DNA of 64,000 nucleotides from Euwallacea fornicatus (Eukaryota > Arthropoda > Insecta > Coleoptera > Curculionidae), in NCBI RefSeq assembly GCF_040115645.1, contig NW_027096049.1, forward strand, positions 62,001 through 126,000, given 5' to 3'. Under the pieces are notes generated by a model. It was not told the origin of the DNA. It did not search any database and saw nothing but the letters and a program-made list of their open reading frames with translations. Positions 39,120-47,294 of this stretch are shown one piece after another. Positions within the stretch are counted from its first letter, which is position 1. Every line of letters begins with the position of its first letter. The translations under genes were made by a program, and so were the position numbers.

Positions 39120-39785
39120 ATGTATAAATCTCATAAAAATCAATTCTCCAAGAATACGGAAGAATTTAAAGTAACCCGCGCCGGTATTGTTATAAATGAA
39201 ATAATTTACTACATAAACAAATCAAAATCTAAATGGATTAGTGTTGGTTTGTCTTTGGAGAGAGAATACAACCCAGTTATTAAACTAGGAGGTGCAAAGA
39301 ATAATCAATACGTTATTTTCAATGAAGAACAATGGATTTCTTTTTTGAACAACCAAGGAATTATGATGAGCTTCGTGCATTCTACCAACCAAGGATGGTT
39401 ACCTATGCAGGGGGATGGATACGAAATACATTTTACGTTTATTGGTGATTCAAGAATAATTAAGATCGTTCAAGATGGTGGAAATGAAATTTTTCTCGGA
39501 GGTGATACTATAAGTGTTCTAACAAGTTTAGTGAATTTAATAAAATATCGGTTTGATACGTTGAAATCGCAAGAATTTCCATTGTACTATAACACTCTTT
39601 TAGAAGGAGTATCACAAAAAAACGGTGACTTGATTACAAATATGTATACTATTATTTCTCCATTGAAAAACAGTTATAATGTGTGTTGTGTGTTAGAATT
39701 ATTAGAATTTCACAAAAACTGTATTGTAGAGGATGTTGAAATAATTGCTTGCAATGAATTTGTAAAAAGTTGTCTTGAAAAATAA
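39120..39785 (+). CDS. Conserved-looking Polinton accessory protein, 221 aa
   Basis: This is an open frame from a clear ATG with Polinton-like AT-rich codon use and no membrane segment. The first ~85 residues look beta-rich: KWISVGLSLE, then VIKLGG, then YVIFNEEQWISFL. The ending on a Glu-Gln-Trp helix is loosely reminiscent of the PC4-type single-stranded-DNA-binding fold, but this is only a weak resemblance. The C-terminal half contains a predicted helix (TISVLTSLVNLIKYRF) and four Cys. It follows the membrane-protein gene with a 91-bp gap and precedes a 76-aa frame. I cannot assign a role; a DNA-binding helper of replication is a guess from position next to polB. Confidence 0.65.
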   Translation: MYKSHKNQFSKNTEEFKVTRAGIVINEIIYYINKSKSKWISVGLSLEREYNPVIKLGGAKNNQYVIFNEEQWISFLNNQGIMMSFVHSTNQGWLPMQGDGYEIHFTFIGDSRIIKIVQDGGNEIFLGGDTISVLTSLVNLIKYRFDTLKSQEFPLYYNTLLEGVSQKNGDLITNMYTIISPLKNSYNVCCVLELLEFHKNCIVEDVEIIACNEFVKSCLEK

Positions 39786-39935
39786 AATTATTGATGTAAA
39801 ACTTTTGATTTTGTAGTGAGAAATTTCAAATAAATCCATTTATTAGAAAGCATGTATTTTGATGATATAGAAATACTGTTTATACATATTTGATTATTAA
39901 TAAATAAGAAAAACTATAACACACTTGATAATACC

Positions 39936-40166
39936 ATGGAAAAAACAGTATCTTTTAATGACAAGAACGAAGTCTTCAAACTGGTTGCATGGAGTTTTGC
40001 TTATAGAGAGGCTAGAAAAAATGACCATCTAACTTTGCATATTAATAGACTCCACTTTCAAAGAAGAATTCGGTTGTGTGAAGAAATAATTGCTCAAATA
40101 TGTTCAAATCCACACAGGATGAAAATTTATAATGAAAGATTTAATGTTACAACTATTGGAGATTAA
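39936..40166 (+). CDS. Small charged protein, 76 aa (unknown)
   Basis: ATG at 39936 in good context (ACCATGG) opens a short, charged, probably alpha-helical protein with a central basic stretch (INRLHFQRRIRLCEE). It has no transmembrane segment and no recognised motif. It ends 36 bp before the convergent stop of the integrase, so the two genes meet tail to tail. Compact spacing and a clean frame favour a real gene. Confidence 0.5.
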   Translation: MEKTVSFNDKNEVFKLVAWSFAYREARKNDHLTLHINRLHFQRRIRLCEEIIAQICSNPHRMKIYNERFNVTTIGD

Positions 40167-40202
40167 TTAAAAGAAAATTTTAGTAAATGAAAAGTAAATT
40201 TA

Positions 40203-41135
40203 TTACAGAATATCTTTTTTCAAAATCCAGGAATTGATTGAGTTACTAAAACCAAGCCATTTAACATAAACTTTATCCCCTTTTTGTTTTAAAATTTTTT
40301 CAACCAAGTAAACGTCAGGATATTTAACTTTCTGCAATTCTTCTTTATAGAATCCTCCCTGAACATCTTCATTTTTGTAATCTTTCAATAAGTATGTTGT
40401 GGGATTGGTCAACTGAACCTTTTGTATTTGGAATATTTCGCTAGACCAATTCGGTGTGTAACCTTTATCGAAAGCTTCTCTGTGTTTGGAAATCCTCACA
40501 AAATCATTCAATTTCAATTTTGACCTTTTGGGATCCACCGTTTTCAAATGGGTGTAGGAGTTTGATAAAATTTCCTCAGCATTCTTATTATTGACACTGT
40601 TAGGTTTGTAACCAGTAGTTCGATGAATTGTGTTATTGTATTTTTGTACAATTTTTTCTAAAATATCAATCCATTTATAATTTCCTTGAATTGAGAATTG
40701 TTGCCACATAATGTTCTTCAACGTGCGATTTACTCTTTCAACGATGCTTGCTTTTAAATTAGAAAATGTACTGTAATGATTAATTTCATATTTTTTCATA
40801 AGTTTATTAAAATCCCGGTTGTAGAATTCGGTACCAAGATCTGTATGCAAATTTTTCGGGGGATTAGATCTTCTTAAAATTGCTTCAAATGCTAAAGTAA
40901 CATCTTTACTTTTTTTACTTTTTAATGGCATTACCCAAACATATTTTGAAAAGGCGTTTATAACTACCAGGATATAACGAAACCCCTTATTTAATTTGGC
41001 ATACGGTTGCATTTCTACGAGATCCGCTTGCCATAAGTCATGCAACCCTTTAATGATTACCCTACGTCTTTTATAATTTTTCCTTGTAGGTTTATGTAGC
41101 TCGCGAGCCACAGTTTCCTTTGGAGTGAATGACAT
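40203..41135 (-). CDS. int: Polinton integrase with C-terminal chromodomain, 310 aa
   Basis: This is a retroviral/Ty3-type DDE integrase that would insert linear element DNA into the genome. The catalytic triad is D38 (WQADLVEM), D99 (HTDLGTEF) and E133 (ASIVERVNRTLK), with 33 residues between the last two. The N-terminus is a short basic region without an obvious HHCC zinc site. The last ~36 residues (YLVEKILKQKGDKVYVKWLG, ending SWILKKDIL) match the chromodomain core, with aromatic residues suited to binding methyl-lysine; this could steer integration to heterochromatin. It is the promoter-distal gene of a four-gene minus-strand block after the ATPase, 380-aa and coiled-coil genes. Frame and catalytic residues are intact. 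Confidence 0.95.
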   Translation of the reverse strand: MSFTPKETVARELHKPTRKNYKRRRVIIKGLHDLWQADLVEMQPYAKLNKGFRYILVVINAFSKYVWVMPLKSKKSKDVTLAFEAILRRSNPPKNLHTDLGTEFYNRDFNKLMKKYEINHYSTFSNLKASIVERVNRTLKNIMWQQFSIQGNYKWIDILEKIVQKYNNTIHRTTGYKPNSVNNKNAEEILSNSYTHLKTVDPKRSKLKLNDFVRISKHREAFDKGYTPNWSSEIFQIQKVQLTNPTTYLLKDYKNEDVQGGFYKEELQKVKYPDVYLVEKILKQKGDKVYVKWLGFSNSINSWILKKDIL

Positions 41136-41147
41136 AATTAAACTACA

Positions 41148-41570
41148 CTATCGCTTCCTTTTAGTAGTTGTTTGTTTTAAAACGTTTGCCTCAATCTGCA
41201 AAACTCTTTGTATTATCGAATTAGTGTTATAATTTAATGACTTATAGACTTTCTCCAGAAAGTCATCTATTTGCTTCAGCTTATCTTTTACTTCTGCAAG
41301 TGTTTGTGTGAATAAGGTTAGTTTTTCTCTTAGCTCTTGACTTGAAACGTTATTCCTATCATCCATATTTTTTATAGTATCATTTATCTCTTTTTTCAGT
41401 AAAGCTGCAGCTTTGTGAACTTCATTGGGTATCATATTTTTTATCAACAGTAGTTCGTTAGTCATTTTTTCTCCAATGTTCTTCGATTTGTCACTTTTAA
41501 CAAAATGTTTTTCCAAATGATCACCAATTGTTTTATTTGAAATGTGTCGACCAAACTTATCAACAGTCAT
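41148..41570 (-). CDS. Coiled-coil protein of the integrase/packaging block, 140 aa
   Basis: The frame is open from 41588, but that codon is TTG. The ATG at 41570 (MTVDKFGRHIS) is the likely start. Residues ~30-125 are rich in heptad-like Leu/Ile/Lys/Glu and predict long helices or a coiled coil; the C-terminus is basic (TTTKRKR). It starts 36 bp downstream of the 380-aa gene and ends 12 bp before the integrase ATG, so it is probably co-expressed with both. The role is unknown; a structural or scaffold component is possible. Confidence 0.7.
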   Translation of the reverse strand: MTVDKFGRHISNKTIGDHLEKHFVKSDKSKNIGEKMTNELLLIKNMIPNEVHKAAALLKKEINDTIKNMDDRNNVSSQELREKLTLFTQTLAEVKDKLKQIDDFLEKVYKSLNYNTNSIIQRVLQIEANVLKQTTTKRKR

Positions 41571-41606
41571 CTTGAAAATATAATACAAATGAAAAAGGTT
41601 GTGGTT

Positions 41607-42749
41607 TTATACAATAACATCTGCTTCCCTAAGTTCTTCTATAATAGAAATTATTTCATTATTATGACCTGTATGACCTGCTGACGTAGAAGCCATAAGT
41701 AAACGAAGCCTGTCAACGAGTTCATTCAAATCATCCCAATATACATAATCCGTTTTTGATTTGTGATTTTTTAAAATTAATCCTCCACCCTTTTTCATTC
41801 TAAGTCTACTGCGCGGAGGGGAAGGTTTACGAAAACTTGTTGAGTGTATATTTCTAGTTTTCGTTATACCTTTTTCTTGCAAATATGGTGCTATTATTGT
41901 AATATATTTAGATGATTTAGCGCCTTGAACTTGTTCATTGGGATCATAATTCCGTCTATAAGCGTTAGTCCTTTTCAATATATCCATGTAATTATCCAAA
42001 TCCTCTTTTTTATAGCCAAGTGGATTTACTTTAAATAATAGTTCATATAATCCAACTGTACCAGGATATGTTAATCCTGCAACTTTTACATCTTTACCAA
42101 TAATTTCGAGAGGTTCTCGGGTTAAGCCTAAAAAGAACTTATCTGATTCAATATCATGAATTATACCAAATTGATGATCGAAACTGTGTTTTTTGTCCTT
42201 TATATTATTATCAATATAATTTCTTGGTAGTTCATGGAAGGTTTCTAACCACTCGTTATAAGCAGGAGCACTAACTATTGGTTGTATTGCTAGCTTTGAT
42301 CGTTCTAAAATATCCGATAAATTCAATGCTTCATCGCTAGATTCTTCTTGAAGTGGTGTACTTTCACCAATCTCCACCGAACGTAAAAAAGAAGGAAATT
42401 GACTTGTTGATGTTAAGCTTTCATCAAAGAAGGAGGGTATCTTTAAAGGTAAAAGTGGGGTTTTCCCAGTTCTCATTTTTTTTTCTTTTCTTGGGGTTGA
42501 AGTTGCAGATGCTGCATTTTCGATATTAAAAGATTTTTCTTCTTCCTTTTTTCCTTCGGTTATGATATCCGGTGGTTTACTCTTACCATGAACAGCTGAA
42601 ATTAATTGTTTTAAAGGTTGTGTTAGTGGTTTGTAGGTTTGCTCTAGTCTAGCTTGCGTCTCAAATTCTGCATTTTTTAGACTCTGATATTTTTCTCTCA
42701 CTGCATTCCTCGATTTAACAAGCTCTCTCTTTAAACGTGCATCATCCAT
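41607..42749 (-). CDS. Conserved Polinton protein (DUF8207-like), 380 aa
   Basis: I recognise the central part as the family found widely in animal Polintons (DUF8207-like, from memory): a segment reading from a 'G-I-H-D' strand through VAGLTYPGTVGLYELLF and KEDLDNYMDILKRTNAYRR (about residues 190-275). The N-terminal 60 residues are charged and helical; residues 60-130 are low-complexity and Ser/Thr/Pro-rich; the C-terminus has a basic Pro/Arg/Lys patch (KPSPPRSRLRMKKGGG) followed by an acidic helix. No enzyme motif is seen. It lies between the ATPase (42-bp gap) and the coiled-coil gene, suggesting a virion or packaging role. Molecular function is unknown. Confidence 0.8.
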   Translation of the reverse strand: MDDARLKRELVKSRNAVREKYQSLKNAEFETQARLEQTYKPLTQPLKQLISAVHGKSKPPDIITEGKKEEEKSFNIENAASATSTPRKEKKMRTGKTPLLPLKIPSFFDESLTSTSQFPSFLRSVEIGESTPLQEESSDEALNLSDILERSKLAIQPIVSAPAYNEWLETFHELPRNYIDNNIKDKKHSFDHQFGIIHDIESDKFFLGLTREPLEIIGKDVKVAGLTYPGTVGLYELLFKVNPLGYKKEDLDNYMDILKRTNAYRRNYDPNEQVQGAKSSKYITIIAPYLQEKGITKTRNIHSTSFRKPSPPRSRLRMKKGGGLILKNHKSKTDYVYWDDLNELVDRLRLLMASTSAGHTGHNNEIISIIEELREADVIV

Positions 42750-42791
42750 GTTGTAGGATATTATAGTGAAGTGACATTACTTTGAAAACTT

Positions 42792-43475
42792 TTATAAGTA
42801 AATAAATATATCAAATCCCTTTCGGTATCTACCACACTTTAAATTTGAATCTTTATCCACCACTAAAAATCCATACGGTTCTTTCCAACAAAGCGAACAT
42901 AATTTCTGAAACTGGTTAAATGTCATATCGACATTGATATGGTTTTGATAAATATGTTTTAAATTTGTGATATCTTGTTGAAATATGATAAGTAGGTTAG
43001 CATTATCCCTTATTAATTGTTTAGGTATAGACGAATATGTCTGACACAAATAAAAACAATCAATGTTTTTATGTCTTCCAAAGCAAAAATAATCCTTAAC
43101 AATTTTTTGATCACAACAAACAATATCATCGAAAATAATCAAAGAATTAGGTTCAATTTCTCTTGGATCAACAATATTCTCAGCACTATCTGACTCATAG
43201 AAACCAATTTGTTTAAGAGGTTTCATAAGTGTCCTCAAATACTCATACTTTGGTTGATACAATGACTTGGAATAAATATACAAATTTTTAAATCGTAGCC
43301 CATTGCGATCTTCAATTAAAGAAATTATAACATTAGTTTTTCCGCATCCTGATGGGCCAATAATTAAGCCCCTTTTACTACTTCCCTGAAATAAGTCACC
43401 ATGTTTTCTGAAAGTATTTTTTCTCAATTCGTAAGCTTTAATGTTTATCGTGTGTAGCTGTTTTTCAAGACGCAT
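42792..43475 (-). CDS. atp: DNA-packaging ATPase (FtsK/HerA, A32-like), 227 aa
   Basis: This is a P-loop motor ATPase that pumps element DNA into capsids. Walker A is GPSGCGKT at residues 40-47. Walker B is SLIIFDD at about 111-117. A sensor-type motif CQTYSSIPK follows at about 154-162. Length fits the poxvirus A32-like and Polinton ATPases. The ATG at 43475 is the first gene of the minus-strand block, and the gene shares a 66-bp divergent intergenic region with the PLA2-like gene. The frame is intact. Confidence 0.95.
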   Translation of the reverse strand: MRLEKQLHTINIKAYELRKNTFRKHGDLFQGSSKRGLIIGPSGCGKTNVIISLIEDRNGLRFKNLYIYSKSLYQPKYEYLRTLMKPLKQIGFYESDSAENIVDPREIEPNSLIIFDDIVCCDQKIVKDYFCFGRHKNIDCFYLCQTYSSIPKQLIRDNANLLIIFQQDITNLKHIYQNHINVDMTFNQFQKLCSLCWKEPYGFLVVDKDSNLKCGRYRKGFDIFIYL

Positions 43476-43541
43476 CTTTTAGGTACTTAAAGTACATAAA
43501 AAGTGAATGTCTACCAGTTGTTGGATAACCTTATATATAAA
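43476..43541. promoter_or_regulatory. Divergent promoter region between ATPase and PLA2-like gene
   Basis: This 66-bp gap separates two start codons that point away from each other. It contains a dyad, GTACTTAAAGTAC (about 43482-43494), and a TATATATAA stretch (43532-43540) immediately before the PLA2-like ATG. The region must supply regulation for the packaging/integration block and for the virion block. The promoter call rests on layout and AT motifs only. Confidence 0.5.
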
Positions 43542-44375
43542 ATGATTAACTTTCACAATGATCCCATCATTCATACAAAAACTCCCAAAAAAAGAGGAAC
43601 TGGTATTATCAATACTTTGATAAACAAATTACCTGTTGAATTGCATGTCCCAGGATACAACTTCTGTGGTCCAGGAACCAAGTTGAAAGAAAGATTATCC
43701 AGAGGTGATACAGGTGTAAATCTTTTAGATGAAGCTTGTAAAGAGCACGACATAGCATACAACGAGAGGAAAGATTTACAAAGTAGACACGAAGCGGATA
43801 AAATCTTAGCATCAAAAGCACTAGCACGGTTCAAGGCAAGTGATTCGGGAATCGGTGAAAAAATTGCAGCTTTAGGTATTAGTGGAGCTATGAATGTGAA
43901 AACAAAGTTAGGAATGGGATTGCGAAAAAAAAGGAAAACAGGTCGAGGCTTAAAAGGAGGTAGTAAAAAGAAAACTCTAAACAAAACAATTTTAAACGTA
44001 AAAAAGGGACTTATTGGACAAAAGTTTAAAAACTTAAAATCTAGCGCCAAGTATGCTCTAACACTTGCAAAAAGGGGTGGAAAAATTTTACCTCCAAAAA
44101 AGAGAGTTATTCCTATTCCTAAATCTGGCGGATTTTTACCTTTGATACCCCTGTTTGCTGGTTTATCAGCATTAGGTGCATTAGGGGGTGGAGCTGCCGG
44201 TATTGCAAAAGCGGTAAATGATGCGAAAGCAGCATCTCAAAAATTAGAAGAAGCGAAAAGACACAATGAGACAATGGAAGCTATAGCACTTGGTAAAAAA
44301 GGAAGCGGATTATATCTAAAGCCATACAAATCAGGATGTGGACTCTACTTAAAACCATATTCAAAAAACTGCTAA
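43542..44375 (+). CDS. Parvovirus VP1-type phospholipase A2 domain protein, 277 aa
   Basis: The frame opens at 43503 with GTG; the first ATG is 43542. Residues ~34-80 form a phospholipase A2-like core: calcium loop YNFCGPG (39-45), then DEACKEHDIAY with the catalytic pair H69-D70. This matches the domain that parvovirus VP1 uses to breach endosomal membranes. Basic stretches follow (KKRKTGRGLKGGSKKKT, about 135-150), then a Gly/Ala/Leu-rich hydrophobic segment (about 196-225), a short helix, and a C-terminal tail holding two copies of GLYLKPY spaced by KSGC and ending in Cys. The Cys-ending tail is placed like the adenovirus protease-cofactor peptide, but that is analogy. It overlaps the protease start by 40 bp. 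Likely a virion membrane-penetration component. Confidence 0.88.
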   Translation: MINFHNDPIIHTKTPKKRGTGIINTLINKLPVELHVPGYNFCGPGTKLKERLSRGDTGVNLLDEACKEHDIAYNERKDLQSRHEADKILASKALARFKASDSGIGEKIAALGISGAMNVKTKLGMGLRKKRKTGRGLKGGSKKKTLNKTILNVKKGLIGQKFKNLKSSAKYALTLAKRGGKILPPKKRVIPIPKSGGFLPLIPLFAGLSALGALGGGAAGIAKAVNDAKAASQKLEEAKRHNETMEAIALGKKGSGLYLKPYKSGCGLYLKPYSKNC

Positions 44376-44758
44376 GTGAAATACCTCGAAAATCACTAAC
44401 AAATTTTCAGTTATTAAAATATATAAAAAAATTGCAAATTCCACATTTCCGAGGTATTTTCATGAGAAATAAATTACCAAAGAAAATTAAAGAGAACGAG
44501 CATGGTATAGTGAACCTGGATGATTCAACCAACAAAGGAACTCATTGGACCTGTTATGCTAAAAAAGGAAAAAGAATTATATATTTCGATAGTTATGGAA
44601 ACTTAAAACCGCCAATAGAGTTAGTGAAGTATTTCATTAGTGATGGTCTCAAGGACGATATAAAGTATAATTATACGAGATATCAAACCGAAAAGCAAGT
44701 AAATTGTGGTCAGCTCTGTCTAGAATTTCTTTATAATGAAGTGTATAAAACTCAATAA
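44336..44758 (+). CDS. pro: Adenain-like maturation cysteine protease, 140 aa
   Basis: This is a C5/Ulp1-type protease that would process capsid precursors. Catalytic residues are in the adenovirus order: H70 (GTHWTCY), D85 (YFDSYG), oxyanion Q117 (YQ) and nucleophile C124 (NCGQLCLEF). The ATG at 44336 lies inside the end of the PLA2-like gene (40-bp overlap in another frame). Family resemblance begins at about residue 20 (LTNFQLLKYIKKLQIP), so the upstream ATG is needed; the next ATG at 44462 would remove conserved sequence. The frame is intact. Neighbours are the PLA2-like gene and penton, consistent with a co-expressed morphogenesis block. Confidence 0.93.
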   Translation: MWTLLKTIFKKLLSEIPRKSLTNFQLLKYIKKLQIPHFRGIFMRNKLPKKIKENEHGIVNLDDSTNKGTHWTCYAKKGKRIIYFDSYGNLKPPIELVKYFISDGLKDDIKYNYTRYQTEKQVNCGQLCLEFLYNEVYKTQ

Positions 44759-44788
44759 ATTTACTTCTAATTTCAGTATTGACAAGAC

Positions 44789-45475
44789 ATGTCTTATAGT
44801 TTTGTTCTTAATGGTAAGTCTTCAACACTCACTGCGAAATTTAATCCTCCTATACATCTTGATGACAATTTCGAATACGTAATCGGTTTAGTCAATTTTG
44901 AAACATTCAACTCAATTCCAAATGTTGAGAAAGGATCTAATTTGTTTATTATTGGTGGAGAGTATATTACAATACCACCGGGTTGCTATGAAATAGAAGA
45001 TATTTCTAAATATTTAAAAAAAGAAATTGAAGAAAATACGACACTTGAGTTAACTGCAAACAACAACACTCTTAGAACACATTTTATTTCATCTGCAGAC
45101 GTTAAATTTGAAGAAGGAACTATAGCAAAACTTTTGGGGTTCGAGTATAAGGTTATACCAGCTAATACTTTGGCAGTGTCTGATCGCCCCGCAAACATTT
45201 TTAAGGTAAATGCTATAAATATCGATTGCAGTATAGCTGAAGGGTCTTTTTTAAATGGTACACCAGTTCATGTAATACATCAGTTTTTTCCCAGTGTACC
45301 ACCCGGTTTTAAAATAATTGAAACTCCCCAGAATGTCATTTATTTTCCCGTAATTGTGAATATTATAGATAAAATAACTGTAAAACTAGTTGATCAAGAA
45401 GGTAATTTGATTAATTTTCAAGAAGAATCCGTGACGTTAAGACTTCATCTTAAACGCTTGGACTCGGGATGGTAA
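44789..45475 (+). CDS. Minor capsid protein / penton (single jelly roll), 228 aa
   Basis: This matches the Polinton minor capsid (PX/penton) family. It has an N-terminal strand set (YSFVLNGKSSTLTAKFNPPI), FEYVIGLVNFETFNSIPNV at about 29-47, the GxYEIEDISKYL motif at about 69-80, a central LLGFEYK segment, HVIHQFFPSVPPGFKIIETP, and a terminal VDQEGNLINF...VTLRLHLKRL. It is all-beta in character, as expected for a jelly roll forming pentameric vertices. The ATG at 44789 follows the protease stop by 30 bp, and the stop overlaps the start of the 64-aa gene. Frame intact. Confidence 0.92.
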   Translation: MSYSFVLNGKSSTLTAKFNPPIHLDDNFEYVIGLVNFETFNSIPNVEKGSNLFIIGGEYITIPPGCYEIEDISKYLKKEIEENTTLELTANNNTLRTHFISSADVKFEEGTIAKLLGFEYKVIPANTLAVSDRPANIFKVNAINIDCSIAEGSFLNGTPVHVIHQFFPSVPPGFKIIETPQNVIYFPVIVNIIDKITVKLVDQEGNLINFQEESVTLRLHLKRLDSGW

Positions 45476-45663
45476 TTTTGTATAATAGAACACCAAACCT
45501 AGATTTTGGCAGAACGCTTAATATCCTCGGTAAACAACAAAACTCTGATAGTACAAAAAAATACACAAGAGGGTTAACACCTTTGAATAAACGGTTTCTT
45601 ATTTCCCTGGGATTTACATTAAAAAATGGAACATATAAACGTTCAAGAAAAAGTTCTTATTGA
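45469..45663 (+). CDS. Small basic protein between penton and major capsid, 64 aa
   Basis: The ATG at 45469 overlaps the penton stop, and the frame ends 38 bp inside the major capsid gene. The protein is basic, with a C-terminal LTPLNKRFLISLGFTLKNG motif, a pattern I recall at this position in other animal Polintons. The double overlap and conserved-looking motif support a real gene. It could be a DNA-condensing or cementing virion peptide, which is inference from charge and place. Confidence 0.72.
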   Translation: MVILYNRTPNLDFGRTLNILGKQQNSDSTKKYTRGLTPLNKRFLISLGFTLKNGTYKRSRKSSY

Positions 45664-46846
45664 TGATTCAATTTTGAGTTGGGAAGTGCTCTCTTTTGAA
45701 CCATTCAATCCCACTAAATTGGGGTTGAATGATGAAATTAGAATATCTTTACAACAAACCGGGAAATATCCTTTACCATGCAAAAGTGAACTTTACCTCG
45801 AATTAAAGGTTACTAAAGAGGATGGTACGCCACTTACAAATACATACTTGATAAATAATGCCGCTGCGTTTTTATTCAAAGAGTTGAGATATGTTTTAAA
45901 TGGAGTGACAATTGACTCAGTGCGAGATATTGGTATAACATCAACCATGAAAGGTTATTTATCATATAATTTAAATGAAAGCGTTAAGCTTCAAAATGCT
46001 GGATGGTATCCAGCGGAAAAAAAAGAAAAAATCATTATGGTAGACTCTAATGGAAATGTTTCTTTATGTATTCCTCTCAAGATGTACTCTGGTTTCTTTG
46101 AAGATTACAAGAAAATAATTTTAAATTCACATCAAGAATTAATTCTAGTTAGAGCCAACGACGATTCCAATGCATTGGTGCAAACAGCAGAATCTACAGA
46201 AAAACCGAGACTTACGATAACAAAACTCTGTTGGAGAGTTCCACACTTGACAGTAGCAATTCCACAGGAATTAGCACTTACAAAAATTATTGACAAAAAT
46301 ATTGACATCCTACTAACTTTTCGAAGTTGGGAATTAGTTGAATATCCGGAGTTATTAGAAACCACCAGACATAATTGGCCGGTAAAGACATCAACCAAAA
46401 TTGAAACTCCTCGCCATGTTATACTTGCATTTCAAAAAGATAAAAGAGACAATCTTAAAAAGGATATGAGCAAATTTGATCACTGTGACCTACGAAATGT
46501 AAATGTCTATTTAAATTCTGAAAGATATCCGTATGGTGATTTGCAACTGGATTTTAAAAACAATAAATTTGCAACGCTGTATGAAATGTTTTCTGAATTT
46601 CGTCAGGTTTACTATAATAACACACAAGAATCGATTTTCACTCCATCAGAATTCAAAGATAAAGCACCCCTTGTTTATATCAATTGCACCCATCAAAGAG
46701 ATTTACTTCAAACTGAACCAGTCACTATGAGAGTGGAATTTGAAACTGCAGAAAAAATGTCTGATAAAACGACGGCCTATTGTCTCATTATTCATGACAA
46801 AATATTTAGTTACAATCCACTTACAAAAATTGTAAAACAGCTTTAA
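45626..46846 (+). CDS. mcp: Major capsid protein (double jelly roll), 406 aa
   Basis: This matches the Polinton/adintovirus double-jelly-roll major capsid family (PY). Recognisable blocks are LPCKSELYLELKVTKEDG (about 50-68), the signature NNAAAFLFKELRYVLNGVTID (about 76-96), DIGITSTMKGYLSYN (about 99-113), an LSVAIPQELAL-like strand in the middle, and a C-terminal second roll with VNVYLNSERYPYGDLQLDF. It would form the hexon-like trimers of an icosahedral particle. It is the last gene of the virion block and its start overlaps the 64-aa gene. The frame is intact and full length. Confidence 0.94.
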   Translation: MEHINVQEKVLIDDSILSWEVLSFEPFNPTKLGLNDEIRISLQQTGKYPLPCKSELYLELKVTKEDGTPLTNTYLINNAAAFLFKELRYVLNGVTIDSVRDIGITSTMKGYLSYNLNESVKLQNAGWYPAEKKEKIIMVDSNGNVSLCIPLKMYSGFFEDYKKIILNSHQELILVRANDDSNALVQTAESTEKPRLTITKLCWRVPHLTVAIPQELALTKIIDKNIDILLTFRSWELVEYPELLETTRHNWPVKTSTKIETPRHVILAFQKDKRDNLKKDMSKFDHCDLRNVNVYLNSERYPYGDLQLDFKNNKFATLYEMFSEFRQVYYNNTQESIFTPSEFKDKAPLVYINCTHQRDLLQTEPVTMRVEFETAEKMSDKTTAYCLIIHDKIFSYNPLTKIVKQL

Positions 46847-47294
46847 ATTCCCACCACAAATGACTATGTATATTAGGTATTAGAAAAAATATTGGGTTTA
46901 ATTGAAAGATTGTTTATAAAAATACTACAAGTCATTTTGAGCATTTTGGTAAATAGACTTGAATCCTTTTTAGAAAATCCATGAAATCTTAAATGTTGGA
47001 TTAGAGAATATTCTATCATGAAATCTACTTTCCTAAAGTTTGAACAATTAAAAATGTGATGACAGTTTTGAATATTCGAAGATGTAAAGATAACAAAAAG
47101 TGTTAAAGAACTTTAATGGGCATGCTTGCTAACAGCTATAAAATGGAGGATAATTCCGCAATACATATCAAAATGTTTTCAGAATTCAAAGTGAATTTGT
47201 CTATTTACATAGAAAATTTACAAAAATTAAAGCAATAAATTAAAAACTATACCAACAAAAAAACAATGTTTAAAAAGTTTGAAGAATTAAAAGT
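46847..47294. other. Noncoding spacer after major capsid gene
   Basis: This 448-bp AT-rich stretch has no convincing frame. It has a TATAAAATGG motif near 47139 and an imperfect direct repeat, AAGTTTGAACAATTAAAA (about 47036) and AAGTTTGAAGAATTAAAA (about 47275). The second copy lies just before the next gene's ATG, so the stretch may hold its promoter and a local duplication. Confidence 0.5.
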
